Assembly (NCBI GenBank): GCA_965279735.1
Contig: OZ257260.1
Span: forward strand, 496,001 to 560,000
Reading direction: 5' to 3'
Origin: CAIUGU01 sp965279735
GTDB lineage: Bacteria; Pseudomonadota; Gammaproteobacteria; Steroidobacterales; Steroidobacteraceae
DNA length: 64,000 nucleotides
The notes beneath the pieces were generated by a model. The model did not search any database, was not told the origin of the DNA, and saw nothing but the letters and a program-made list of their open reading frames with translations. How positions within the stretch are numbered: position 1 is the first letter of the stretch; each line of letters starts with the position of its first letter. This document shows, in pieces, positions 53,195-61,835 of the stretch. A program made the position numbers and the translations under genes.

Positions 53195-54646
53195 TTACGC
53201 GATTTCGGTTTCGGTGGCGGCGATGAGCGGGAGGCGAACCCGGAAGTGAGCGCCCGGAAAAACACCGTCGACGATTTCGATACTGCCGCCGTGGGCCTGC
53301 ACGAATTCGTTGACTACAGAGAGGCCAATGCCCGTGCCTTTGAGATGGCCTGACTGCGGCGCGCGCCCCGAGTAGAAGGCTTCGAAGATCGCATCGCGTT
53401 CCTGCTTGGGAATGCCGGCGCCGGTATCACCCATATCCAGTACAAGCTTCTGCCGCTCGACGTGCGCGTGGATGTAAATCGTTCCCCCGCGGGGGCTGTA
53501 CTTCAATGCGTTGGACAGCAGGTTGTCCAGGATCAGCTTGAGCTTGGCGCGGTCCGCCCGCAGTTCGATGTCCTCGACCTTGAGATCGAGATGCACGCGC
53601 TGCGCAAGTAAAGTGAGCTGGTGAGTCTCGAGCGTCGACTTGATGATGGGCCGCAAACGGAACTCGCTGATCTCGAGACCCGTATGACGCGCCTGCCATG
53701 CGCTGAAGGAGAGCAGGTTTTCGATCAGGTGCTGCAGCTTGATGCTGTTGTCTCTGAGAATGGTGGTTACTTCGCGTTGATTGCTGTCCAGTTCACCGAC
53801 CGCGCCGTCCATCAACAGTTCCGTCCCTTCCCGTATGTTCGCGAGCGGCGTCTTGAGTTCATGGGACATGTGCCGCAAAAACCGGTTGCGTTCCTGTGCA
53901 AGTTCGAGCAATCGCACCCGCAGCCATTCCAGCTGCTGTCCCAGCGACACCATGTCGGACGGGCCGCGGACGTTGATGACTTTCGAGAACGTGCCTTTGC
54001 CGAGCTGGTTGATGGCCTGGTCGATCTGGCGGATCGGGCGCATCAGCAGGGAAGTGAACAGCGATACCAGTAGCGCGGTGATCAGCAGGAGTCCGGCCGA
54101 TTGCCAGAAAAGATAGTTCTGCGTTTCCAGGGTGGCGGTCTGGAGCTTCGAGAGGCCGGTCTCGATCTGGTTGCTGGTATAGGAGGAGAGATCTGCGGCG
54201 GCGGTGGACATGCGCCCGAAAGCACTCAGCGCCGTCGTAAGCGCTTCGGGATCGGGAGGCAGCGCGAGCAGCGCCTTGTCGATCCGCTCATGGTTGCTGC
54301 GCAGCGTTGCCAGGTGGCTGTCCCGGGTCGGGTCGCCCGCCAGTTTCTCAAGAGCCGCCAGGTTCTCGGTAAAGCGTTCCTGGGAGTCGGTATAGACGCT
54401 GAGCAGGCCGGGGTCGTTCAGCACCTGGTAGAGCCGGACGCTGCGTTCCATGGAGGCGATCTGCTGGAACAACTGCTGGGTATAGTGGGTCGTTTCGACC
54501 CCCGTCCGGACCAGAACGGCACTGTCATTGGACAGGTCCCGAACCTTGGCGGCCGAGTTGAACACCGCGAACAGCAACGGAATGGCCACCAGCGCAAAGC
54601 CGATCAGCATCAATCCGGTCAGTGAGCGGGGTCGCGGGAAGCGCAT
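53195..54646 (-). CDS. glrK: Sensor histidine kinase GlrK (QseE)
   Basis: A 483-residue inner-membrane kinase. TM1 is at about 10-32, a periplasmic helical sensor domain follows (35-165), and TM2 is at about 172-195. HAMP then leads to the H-box FLRHMSHELKTPLANI (phospho-His), the N-box LDNLLSNALKYSPRGG, and the ATP lid motifs GDTGAGIP and GTGIGLSVV. The ATG at 54646 is preferred over a TTG two codons upstream. It should phosphorylate GlrR, with input through QseG. Confidence 0.92.
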   Translation of the reverse strand: MRFPRPRSLTGLMLIGFALVAIPLLFAVFNSAAKVRDLSNDSAVLVRTGVETTHYTQQLFQQIASMERSVRLYQVLNDPGLLSVYTDSQERFTENLAALEKLAGDPTRDSHLATLRSNHERIDKALLALPPDPEALTTALSAFGRMSTAAADLSSYTSNQIETGLSKLQTATLETQNYLFWQSAGLLLITALLVSLFTSLLMRPIRQIDQAINQLGKGTFSKVINVRGPSDMVSLGQQLEWLRVRLLELAQERNRFLRHMSHELKTPLANIREGTELLMDGAVGELDSNQREVTTILRDNSIKLQHLIENLLSFSAWQARHTGLEISEFRLRPIIKSTLETHQLTLLAQRVHLDLKVEDIELRADRAKLKLILDNLLSNALKYSPRGGTIYIHAHVERQKLVLDMGDTGAGIPKQERDAIFEAFYSGRAPQSGHLKGTGIGLSVVNEFVQAHGGSIEIVDGVFPGAHFRVRLPLIAATETEIA

Positions 54647-54763
54647 GGCCAAATACTAGCAGTCCTACAAGGGGGGCAGGCGAACGGAACTTGCGTTCAC
54701 GGCGTCAAACTGTTCACTTAAGCACCACTAAAGGGATTAGAGCAGGGGTACCGGCCTTGAAGA

Positions 54764-55930
54764 ATGCGGCAGAACACGAATTCCATGGGTAACCTCGCGA
54801 CCAACGAACCAGGGAGTCCGGGCCGGGTGGCGGCGGAGGGTCCCATCCTTTCCGTCATCGTTCCCACCTTCAATGAGCGGGACAACGTTCAGGAGCTGAT
54901 CCGGCGCCTGGACCTCGCGCTGGCGGATATTCCCTGGGAGGTCATCTTCGTGGATGACGATTCCCCGGACCACACGGCCGATGCCGTCCGGGAGGGTGCC
55001 CAGAAGGATTCCCGGGTAAGGTGCCTTCAAAGACTGGGTAGGCGGGGGCTTTCCTCCGCCTGTATCGAGGGCATGCTGGCCTCCTCTGCCCCGTACTTGG
55101 CCGTCATCGACGGCGACTTGCAGCATGACGAACGCCTGCTGGTGCCCATGCTGGATGCCCTTCGCCACGAGGCCCTCGATATCGTCGTTGGCAGCCGGTA
55201 CGTGGCGGGTGGACGCGCGGGAGGCCTCGACCCCTCGCGTCTCCGCATCAGCCGGTTTGCAACACGTCTCGGCCGGCGATTCGTGCCCGAGACACTGACG
55301 GATCCCATGAGCGGCTTCTTCATGCTCCGCCGCGAAGTAGTCCCTGAGGTGGCGCGCGAACTCTCCGGCGTGGGTTTCAAGATCCTGCTGGATATCTTCG
55401 CGTCCTCCAAAAGGCCTTTGCGTTTTCGCGAGCTGCCTTATGAATTTCGCGCCAGGCACGCAGGCGAAAGCAAGCTCGACAGCCAGGTCGCCTGGGAATA
55501 CGGAATGCTCCTGCTCGACAAGATGGTCGGGCGCTATGTGCCGGTGCGCTTCATGGCGTTCTCGATTGTCGGCGGCTTCGGAATGCTTCTGCACCTGCTG
55601 ATCCTGACGATTGCCTACCGCTTGATGGGTGTCGAATTCGTGACCGGCCAGATCGTTGCCACCGGCATTGCGATGACATTCAACTACGCGGTCAACAACG
55701 CACTCACCTATCGCGACCGAAGACTGAAAGGGTGGCGGTGGATCAAGGGCTGGATCAGTTTCGTCATCGGTTGCAGCATCGGCGCTTTCGCCAATGTCGG
55801 CATCGCGGCGTGGCTCTTCGCGCGTCAGTATCAATGGGTGGCCGCAGCGGTTGCCGGCATTCTGGTGGGAGCTGTCTGGAACTACGCGGTGACGTTTGTC
55901 TATACGTGGAACCAGCCCAAGCGCGCATGA
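54764..55930 (+). CDS. GT2 polyprenyl-phosphate sugar synthase fused to a GtrA-like domain
   Basis: A 388-residue protein. The GT-A domain (25-245) is dolichol-phosphate-mannose-synthase-like: SVIVPTFNERDNV, VDDDSPDHT, DXD in VIDGDLQHD, and RARHAGESKLD. The C-terminal part (about 260-385) has four helices of the GtrA type (FMAFSIVGGFGMLLHLL, FNYAVNNALTYRDRR). It makes a polyprenyl-phosphate sugar and may also flip it, supplying the GT-C enzyme encoded next. A second ATG at 54785 is possible. It is divergent from glrK across a 117-bp gap. Confidence 0.9.
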   Translation: MRQNTNSMGNLATNEPGSPGRVAAEGPILSVIVPTFNERDNVQELIRRLDLALADIPWEVIFVDDDSPDHTADAVREGAQKDSRVRCLQRLGRRGLSSACIEGMLASSAPYLAVIDGDLQHDERLLVPMLDALRHEALDIVVGSRYVAGGRAGGLDPSRLRISRFATRLGRRFVPETLTDPMSGFFMLRREVVPEVARELSGVGFKILLDIFASSKRPLRFRELPYEFRARHAGESKLDSQVAWEYGMLLLDKMVGRYVPVRFMAFSIVGGFGMLLHLLILTIAYRLMGVEFVTGQIVATGIAMTFNYAVNNALTYRDRRLKGWRWIKGWISFVIGCSIGAFANVGIAAWLFARQYQWVAAAVAGILVGAVWNYAVTFVYTWNQPKRA

Positions 55931-55940
55931 CGAAGGCCTG

Positions 55941-57509
55941 ATGTGGCCCCGGGCGCAGCGCGAATGGCTGGCCCTTGGCGCAATCGTGATCCTGGCCATC
56001 TGCGTGCGCCTTTATCGGATCGGGCTTGACTCCTTCTGGCTCGACGAAAGCGCCAGTTGGTGGTTTTCGTCGCGCCCGCTCGCCGAGCAATGGGGCCAGA
56101 TTCCGTTCTACGAGCCCCATCCTCCTCTCTACTACGGTCTGCTATGGCTGTGGTCTCGACTGTTCGGTGAAGGCGAGGCCGCGCTGCGCGGCTTGTCAGC
56201 GTTCGCCAGCGTGCTCATCGTGCCCGTGGCCTATGGAATGGGACGCCTGACGCTTGGAGGCAAGAAAGGAGTCTGGATCGGATTACTCGGTGCGGCGCTG
56301 GTGGCCCTGTATCCAGCTCAGATCCAATACGCCCAGGAAGCCAGGGCCTACGCGTTATTGACCCTCGCCGTTTCGGTGTTGCTGGTGTCCTTGCTATGGC
56401 TCATCGCGCATCCGGAAACGCTCACCAGGCCGCTGCGGGCCATTTTCCGTGACAGTTCCAGTGGTGCGCGTGCCGCAGTGTCCGGAGTCGTTTTCGCTAC
56501 GGCATCATCATTCTGGCTGCATAACACCGCACTCATCCTGGCAGGGCCGCTGCTGCTGGTCGCGGCGCTTCTGGTCTTCAGCAAGATCAGCTTTTCCTGG
56601 CAGCTGGCGCGGAATTTCTTTCTGATTGGCATCGCGATCCTGCTGCTCTGGGCACCGAACATTCGCTGGCTGGTGAGCGGCATGACGGAAGTGACGGCCG
56701 GTTTCTGGCTGCAGCGTCCGCGATGGTGGGATGTGATGTACGTCAGCGATGAGCTGCTGGGCTCGATGAATATCGCCGAGCATATTAGCTGGAAGATAGG
56801 ACTCACCGCGCTCACTCTTCTTCTGGTCGGGCTCGGAACCGCTGCACTCTGGCGTCGAGGGAGCAGACAAGCGGCGGTCCTGCTCGCCAGTGCCGTGTTT
56901 ATGCCTTTCGCCCTCTGTGTGCTGGCCAGTTACATCATCACGCCCATTTTCATGACTCGCGTGCTGCTGTGGATCGAGATTCCGGCCCTGGTGCTGATAG
57001 CCGCGAATCTGCTTTGGCTTCCATCGGTATTCCTGCGACGAAGTATTGCCGCGATTGCCGTGGGCTTTCTTGCTGTCGTGGTGGTGTCGGGTTGGGGACG
57101 CAACGTCAAGGAGCCGTGGCGGGATGTGGCCCGGACGATTGTCGAGGAGGCGGGGCCTGATGATCTGATCATTGCAGACACGGCGTACGCGCAGGTGCCG
57201 ATGCTCTACTACCGCGTCCCCGAGCGTTCTTCCGCGCGATGGCTGCCGTTGCCGGACGCGTATCCGCTTCCGCTCGGCAAATCAGGCTATCCCGATGGCT
57301 TTTTTGTTCGCGTCAAGATCGATGAAGCAACGCTTGATCGGGTTCGTGCCGCTGCGCGCTCTAGCCAGAAAATCTGGTACGTCACCCGCGGACGCACCGT
57401 ATACGACTGGGAACAGCAGTTGCCTCGTGCGCTGAGGGAAGTGCGCGGCCCCGGCGTCGTGCGCTTCTCCGACGGCGATTCAGTCATGCTAACGGAGTAC
57501 GGGAAGTAA
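55941..57509 (+). CDS. GT-C glycosyltransferase (GT39/ArnT-like)
   Basis: A 522-residue membrane enzyme with about 11 helices. LDSFWLDESASWWF holds the catalytic Asp-Glu in the first loop, followed by PHPPLYYGLLWLWSRLFGEGEAALRGLSA, a PMT_2 family signature. The C-terminal periplasmic domain starts near residue 400. The ATG at 55941 is only 10 bases after the GT2-GtrA stop, with GAAGG upstream, so the two form a donor-making and donor-using pair. Confidence 0.88.
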   Translation: MWPRAQREWLALGAIVILAICVRLYRIGLDSFWLDESASWWFSSRPLAEQWGQIPFYEPHPPLYYGLLWLWSRLFGEGEAALRGLSAFASVLIVPVAYGMGRLTLGGKKGVWIGLLGAALVALYPAQIQYAQEARAYALLTLAVSVLLVSLLWLIAHPETLTRPLRAIFRDSSSGARAAVSGVVFATASSFWLHNTALILAGPLLLVAALLVFSKISFSWQLARNFFLIGIAILLLWAPNIRWLVSGMTEVTAGFWLQRPRWWDVMYVSDELLGSMNIAEHISWKIGLTALTLLLVGLGTAALWRRGSRQAAVLLASAVFMPFALCVLASYIITPIFMTRVLLWIEIPALVLIAANLLWLPSVFLRRSIAAIAVGFLAVVVVSGWGRNVKEPWRDVARTIVEEAGPDDLIIADTAYAQVPMLYYRVPERSSARWLPLPDAYPLPLGKSGYPDGFFVRVKIDEATLDRVRAAARSSQKIWYVTRGRTVYDWEQQLPRALREVRGPGVVRFSDGDSVMLTEYGK

Positions 57510-57515
57510 CGGAAA

Positions 57516-57593
57516 CCCTCACCCCAACCCTCTCCCAATGGGAGAGGGAGTCGATCCCCTCTCCTGGTGGAGAGGGAGACGGAGTGGGTGAGG
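57516..57593. repeat. Palindromic intergenic repeat, two hairpins
   Basis: The element fills the gap between the convergent GT-C and galE genes. Outer inverted ends are CCTCACCC (57517-57524) and GGGTGAGG (57586-57593). Inside are CCCTCTCCC-AAT-GGGAGAGGG (57528-57548) and CCCTCTCC-TGGT-GGAGAGGG (57557-57576). These REP-like units also occur upstream of galE. They may act as a transcription terminator here. Confidence 0.9.
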
Positions 57594-57594
57594 A

Positions 57595-58590
57595 TCAGTT
57601 GGTCTGCAGCTCTGGCTGCTTGAGCAGCCTCTGTTCCCATTGCAGCTGCGAGCGCGCGATGATTTCCAGATTGTCGAATGCGGGCTTCCATCCCAGTTCG
57701 CTGCGGACCCGGTCTGCTTTCGCAATCAGGCTCGGCGGATCCCCGGCGCGGCGCGGTTCCTCGATCTTGACGAGGGGCTTGCCATTGACGCGTTCCACCG
57801 TCGACAGGACATCGCGCACGCTGTAACCGTGGCCGTAACCGCAATTCAACGTGGTTGAAGCACCTGCCTGCCGCAGATACCCGAGTGCTTTCACATGCGC
57901 ACTCGCAAGGTCTTCCACATGGATGTAGTCGCGCACGCCGGTGCCGTCGGGTGTCGGATAATCGGTGCCGAAAATGGAAACATGCTTGCGCTTGCCAACC
58001 GCGGCCTCGCAAGCCACCTTCGTGAGCAAGGTCGCTTTCAATGTCGATTGCCCGATGCGTCCACCCGGATCGCAGCCCGCCACGTTGAAGTAACGCAGCA
58101 CCACATATCGCAGGCTCGATGCCGCCGCCAGATCGCGCAGCATCCATTCGCTCATCAGCTTTGAAGTGCCGTACGGGTTGATGGGAGCCGTCACCGTTTC
58201 CTCTGCGGCGACTCCGCCTTCTGGAGTGCCATACACCGCTGCCGTCGATGAGAAGACAAAGTGCTTGACCCCCGCTTCCTGGCAGGACTGCAACAGGCTG
58301 CGCGTCGAGCACGTGTTGTTGCCGTAGTACTTGAGTGGATTCGAGACCGATTCGGGCACGATCGTGTTCGCGGCAAAATGCATGACGGTATCGATGTCAT
58401 GTTCGCGCAGCACCCGGCCGACCAGCTCGCTGTCTCCCGTATTGCCGATCACCAGCTTGCCGTGGAGGATGGCGCTGCGAAAGCCGGTCGACAGGTTGTC
58501 GAGCACCACGACTGATTCGCCCTGTTCTCCCAGCTGGCGAAGGACATGGCTGCCGATGTAGCCGGCGCCGCCGGTAACGAGAATGGTCAT
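57595..58590 (-). CDS. galE: UDP-glucose 4-epimerase
   Basis: A 331-residue SDR enzyme that interconverts UDP-glucose and UDP-galactose. The NAD loop is ILVTGGAGYIGSHVL (3-17). VMHFAANTIVPESV, FSSTAAVYG with the catalytic Ser/Thr, and NPYGTSKLMSE with Y-x3-K are all intact, then LRYFNVAGCDPGGRIGQ and DYIHVEDLA. Length agrees with GalE (about 330-340). The ATG at 58590 gives the normal start MTILVTGG; the open frame upstream to 58800 is translation of the palindromic repeats. It may supply UDP-galactose for the EPS. Confidence 0.94.
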   Translation of the reverse strand: MTILVTGGAGYIGSHVLRQLGEQGESVVVLDNLSTGFRSAILHGKLVIGNTGDSELVGRVLREHDIDTVMHFAANTIVPESVSNPLKYYGNNTCSTRSLLQSCQEAGVKHFVFSSTAAVYGTPEGGVAAEETVTAPINPYGTSKLMSEWMLRDLAAASSLRYVVLRYFNVAGCDPGGRIGQSTLKATLLTKVACEAAVGKRKHVSIFGTDYPTPDGTGVRDYIHVEDLASAHVKALGYLRQAGASTTLNCGYGHGYSVRDVLSTVERVNGKPLVKIEEPRRAGDPPSLIAKADRVRSELGWKPAFDNLEIIARSQLQWEQRLLKQPELQTN

Positions 58591-58673
58591 AGGGGAGGGA
58601 TGCCTGGAGGTGGGAAAGATGGATTGTTGCAGGGTCGAGCTTGCCGATCTTTGATTTGCCTCGCAATCCGGTG

Positions 58674-58889
58674 CCTCACCCACTCCGTCTCCCTCTCCTT
58701 CAGGAGAGGGGATCGACTCCCTGTCCCGTCGGGAGAGCTCGCGCATAGTGCGGGTGGGAGCCTCCCCTACTCCGTTTTCCTCTCCACCCGGAGAGGGCAA
58801 TCGACTCCCTCTCCCATTGGGAGAGGGCTGGGGGGTGAGGGGGCCTCTCCCTCTGGAAGAGGTCGCACGCAGTGCGGGTGAGGGGAGGC
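58674..58889. repeat. Array of palindromic repeats in the galE-srkA divergent region
   Basis: At least six GC-rich units are packed into the 319-bp divergent gap. They include CCCTCTCC-TTCA-GGAGAGGG (58691-58710), CCTCTCC-ACCC-GGAGAGG (58779-58796) and CCCTCTCCC-ATT-GGGAGAGGG (58807-58827), joined by linkers with ATCGACT, and framed by CCTCACCC and GGGTGAGG ends. The same family flanks galE on its other side. The array ends 20 bases before the srkA ATG, so it may lie within the srkA leader. I see no separate promoter. Confidence 0.88.
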
Positions 58890-58909
58890 TTGTCTGTCAT
58901 GCTATCCGG

Positions 58910-59899
58910 ATGGATAGCCCCAGCGAGCACCCCTACGACCGCCTAACGCCTGACGTGGTCATTGCGGCCGTCGAGCAGCTGGGCCTGCGCTGTGACGGCC
59001 GGACCCTGGCCCTCAACAGCTATGAAAACCGGGTCTACCAGATCGGCCTCGAGGAAACGACTCCGGTGGTGGCCAAGTTCTACCGGCCCGACCGCTGGTC
59101 GACACCTGCCATTCTCGAGGAGCACGAATTTTCTTGGGAGCTGGTAGACGCCGAGATTCCGGTGGTTCCGCCAAAGCGTCACAATCAGCAAACCCTGTTC
59201 GAATACGAAGGTTTTCGCTACGCCGTGTTTGAAAGGCGCGGCGGGCACTGGCCTGAACTCGGGACAAGGCAGGATCGCGAATGGATGGGCCGGTTCCTGG
59301 GGCGTATCCACGGCATCGGTCGGCGTAAACCATTCATGCATCGACCCGAATTGTCCATCGAGCGTTTTGGCGATCTACCGCGCGAATTTCTCCTGGAAGC
59401 TGGCTGGATTCCTGCGCACTTGAAAGCGGCCTACGAATCCGTGACGGACGATCTGCTCGAGCGCGTCCACGATTGTGTCCAGCAGGCGGGCGATGTGGCA
59501 TCCATCCGGCTCCACGGCGATTGCCATCCCGGCAATGTTCTATGGACCGACACCGGCCCGCACTTCGTCGATCTCGATGATTGCCTGACAGGGCCGCCGA
59601 TCCAGGATTTATGGATGCTGATCTCCGGCAATCGCCGCGAGATGGCGGAGCAGCTGTCCCAGATTGTCGAAGGCTACGTCCAGTTCGCGCAATTCGATCA
59701 TCGCGAACTCATGCTCGTGGAAAGCCTGCGCAGTCTGCGCATGATCCACTACGCGGGCTGGCTGGCTGCCCGCTGGGAAGATCCGGCATTCCCGCGTGCC
59801 TTCCCCTGGTTTGCAGAGCCCAGTTACTGGGAGCGGCATGTTCTCGCGCTGCGCGAACAGATTGCGGCGGTCGAGGAGGGGCCACTGGCGTTGTCGTAG
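58910..59899 (+). CDS. srkA: Stress response kinase A (YihE/SrkA family)
   Basis: A 329-residue Ser/Thr kinase of the APH/ChoK fold (E. coli SrkA is 328 residues). The start PYDRLTPDVVIAAVEQLGL and ALNSYENRVYQIGLEE is conserved. The lysine region is VVAKFYRPDRW, the catalytic loop is IRLHGDCHPGNVLW, and the metal-binding segment is FVDLDDCLTGPPIQDLWML. It counters stress-induced programmed death in E. coli. The ATG at 58910 is correct; the upstream open frame is repeat sequence. Housekeeping gene that marks the edge of the EPS island. Confidence 0.93.
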   Translation: MDSPSEHPYDRLTPDVVIAAVEQLGLRCDGRTLALNSYENRVYQIGLEETTPVVAKFYRPDRWSTPAILEEHEFSWELVDAEIPVVPPKRHNQQTLFEYEGFRYAVFERRGGHWPELGTRQDREWMGRFLGRIHGIGRRKPFMHRPELSIERFGDLPREFLLEAGWIPAHLKAAYESVTDDLLERVHDCVQQAGDVASIRLHGDCHPGNVLWTDTGPHFVDLDDCLTGPPIQDLWMLISGNRREMAEQLSQIVEGYVQFAQFDHRELMLVESLRSLRMIHYAGWLAARWEDPAFPRAFPWFAEPSYWERHVLALREQIAAVEEGPLALS

Positions 59900-59967
59900 T
59901 CCGATCCCTTCAGCGTGGCAAAGACGTTACATCTGCGTATTCGCTGTGATAGCTTTTCTTCGCGCGA

Positions 59968-59995
59968 GCTGAACGGCGTTCATGCGGGGTTCAGC
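59968..59995. repeat. Inverted repeat GCTGAAC-N14-GTTCAGC
   Basis: A perfect 7-bp inverted repeat, extendable through GCG/CGC with one bulge, lies in the 147-bp gap between srkA and the metalloprotease gene, about 52 bases before its start codon. It could be an operator of that gene or an srkA transcript-end hairpin; no U-tract follows. Confidence 0.45.
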
Positions 59996-60046
59996 GCGAA
60001 TGACTTAAAGAACTTTTCTACTTAGTTGTCATCAGCCGCCTGTCCA

Positions 60047-61753
60047 ATGAAGCACCTGATAAAAAGTACATTGCTGGCGGTCTTTGCATGCACCCTGGCT
60101 GCGTGTGGCGGGGGCGGGGACGACAATGGAACGCCCACCGGGAATGTAACGATCAGTGGTGCGATCACATTTGATCGTGTGCCGTTCAAGACGACGTTAG
60201 GTCAAGGTCTAGACTTTGCAAATGTCATCGAGGCACCCGCACGACACGTAGTGGTCGAAGCGCTGGATGCCTCCAACAGCAGCATCCTGGCGTCCACGAC
60301 GACGGATACTTCGGGTCTTTACTCTCTACAGGTTCCCGCCGGTAGAAGTGTCATCGTCCGCGCGAAAGCGCAGATGCTGAAGACAGGTACGGCACCCACC
60401 TGGAATTTCCGGGTTCTCAATAACACCAATGGTGATGCGCTATACACACTCGATGGCACGGCATTCACTACCAATGGCAATGTAACGCGGAATCTCCGTG
60501 CGACATCGGGTTGGGGTGGAACCAGCTATACAGATACTAGGGCAGCAGCTCCATTTGCCATCCTGGATACGATCTATCAAGTAAAGAGTCTTATCCTGAC
60601 TGCGAAGGGCGATGCCGCGTTTCCGGCTCTCAACTTGTTCTGGAGTACACAGAATCGCCCCTCCGCGACGTTGTGCCCGGATACCGGAGACGTGATCAGT
60701 TCTCTATATATCTCGTTCGGTACAAATGAAACAGATGACTGCAGCACGCCCACACCCGGTGTCAGCGGCATTTATGTTCTGGGGAATTTCCAGATCGGTG
60801 ATACCGACGAATTCGATCAGCACGTCATCGCGCACGAAGCGGGGCACTATTTCGAAGACAAGTTTTCACGTTCGGACAGCATTGGTGGCAGCCATTCGTT
60901 TGGGAATCGACTCGATCTTCGAGTAGCCTTTGGCGAAGGGTGGGGTAATGCGTTCGGAGCTATGGCTCTCAATGACCCCGTTTACAGGGATTCTTCCGGC
61001 GGCGGTGCTTCTGATTTTTCAATCAACTTGGAGTCAGGGGCAGTACAGAACCCGGGTTGGTATTCGGAGCTTGCGATAAGCCACCTTCTCTGGGATTTCT
61101 TCGACCCAGCCAACGCCAATGAGGCTGCAGATACCGTTGCACTTGGATTCACCCCTATCTACAACGCGATGACTGCGCAACAACCTTCCACGACGGCCTT
61201 AACAAGCATATTTAGTTTTTCCCGGGCGTTGAAGGCAGCCAATCCAGCAAATCAGGCTGGTATTAACGCGCTCCTTACAGAGCAATTAATAGTCGGCGCA
61301 GGTATCGACGATTTCGGAAGTACGGAAACAAATGCAGCTGGGAGTGCCAACGTACTCCCGGTTTACGCGCCAATTACTTTGAATGGCCCGGCGGTGCAAG
61401 TCTGTGGGATTACTACCTTTGGTACGCTCAACAAGTTGTCGAATAGGCGGTTGCTGAAGCTCGATCTGGCACAGCAAGCGCTAGTGAATGTAACTGTCTC
61501 GATAGTTCCCGATGCTGAGACGAGAACGGCAGATCCCGACATTGAAATCTGGCGAGCCGGGGAAGTAGTTGGTTCCGGGCTAAGTACCTCCCCCACTGAA
61601 TCCGTTAACCAGAGTTTGACGGCGGGGACGTATGTGATTGCTGTTTATGAATGTAGTCATGCTTTCGACAATGCATACTGTTTGAACAGTGCATCCAGTA
61701 TCCCGGCGCCAAGGGGCACGACTTGCATGACAGTTACGGCGACAGGATCATGA
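60047..61753 (+). CDS. Lipoprotein with a zinc metalloprotease domain
   Basis: A 568-residue lipoprotein. The signal peptide MKHLIKSTLLAVFACTLAAC ends in the lipobox LAAC, and a Gly/Asp-rich tether follows. Residues 35-130 look like a carboxypeptidase-regulatory-type beta domain. The metalloprotease domain has IAHEAGHYFEDKFSR (HExxH, about 262-276); the later VAFGEGWGNAFG may give the third, glutamate, ligand. A C-terminal pre-peptidase-like beta domain (about 440-565) ends the protein. Base composition is visibly lower in GC than its neighbours, with more AT-ending codons, suggesting acquisition by transfer. The family is not one I can name. Confidence 0.72.
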   Translation: MKHLIKSTLLAVFACTLAACGGGGDDNGTPTGNVTISGAITFDRVPFKTTLGQGLDFANVIEAPARHVVVEALDASNSSILASTTTDTSGLYSLQVPAGRSVIVRAKAQMLKTGTAPTWNFRVLNNTNGDALYTLDGTAFTTNGNVTRNLRATSGWGGTSYTDTRAAAPFAILDTIYQVKSLILTAKGDAAFPALNLFWSTQNRPSATLCPDTGDVISSLYISFGTNETDDCSTPTPGVSGIYVLGNFQIGDTDEFDQHVIAHEAGHYFEDKFSRSDSIGGSHSFGNRLDLRVAFGEGWGNAFGAMALNDPVYRDSSGGGASDFSINLESGAVQNPGWYSELAISHLLWDFFDPANANEAADTVALGFTPIYNAMTAQQPSTTALTSIFSFSRALKAANPANQAGINALLTEQLIVGAGIDDFGSTETNAAGSANVLPVYAPITLNGPAVQVCGITTFGTLNKLSNRRLLKLDLAQQALVNVTVSIVPDAETRTADPDIEIWRAGEVVGSGLSTSPTESVNQSLTAGTYVIAVYECSHAFDNAYCLNSASSIPAPRGTTCMTVTATGS

Positions 61754-61835
61754 GTATCTGTACTATCGCGGTATTGGCCAGCTGTCACTTGCGGGTCAAT
61801 CCAAGTAGTACGTTGGGGAGCGGAGGCGGCATCAA

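Noticed and set aside
51214..54646. PrsK/PrsR regulator pair of PEP-CTERM systems
   Set aside because: The kinase is a short two-TM HAMP protein, and a QseG-like lipoprotein gene lies between kinase and regulator. This fits GlrK-QseG-GlrR, not PrsK/PrsR.
54737..55999. Long open frame (420 codons) on the minus strand
   Set aside because: Antisense to the GT2-GtrA gene, whose catalytic motifs are intact; composition (many His/Arg/Asp) is not protein-like.
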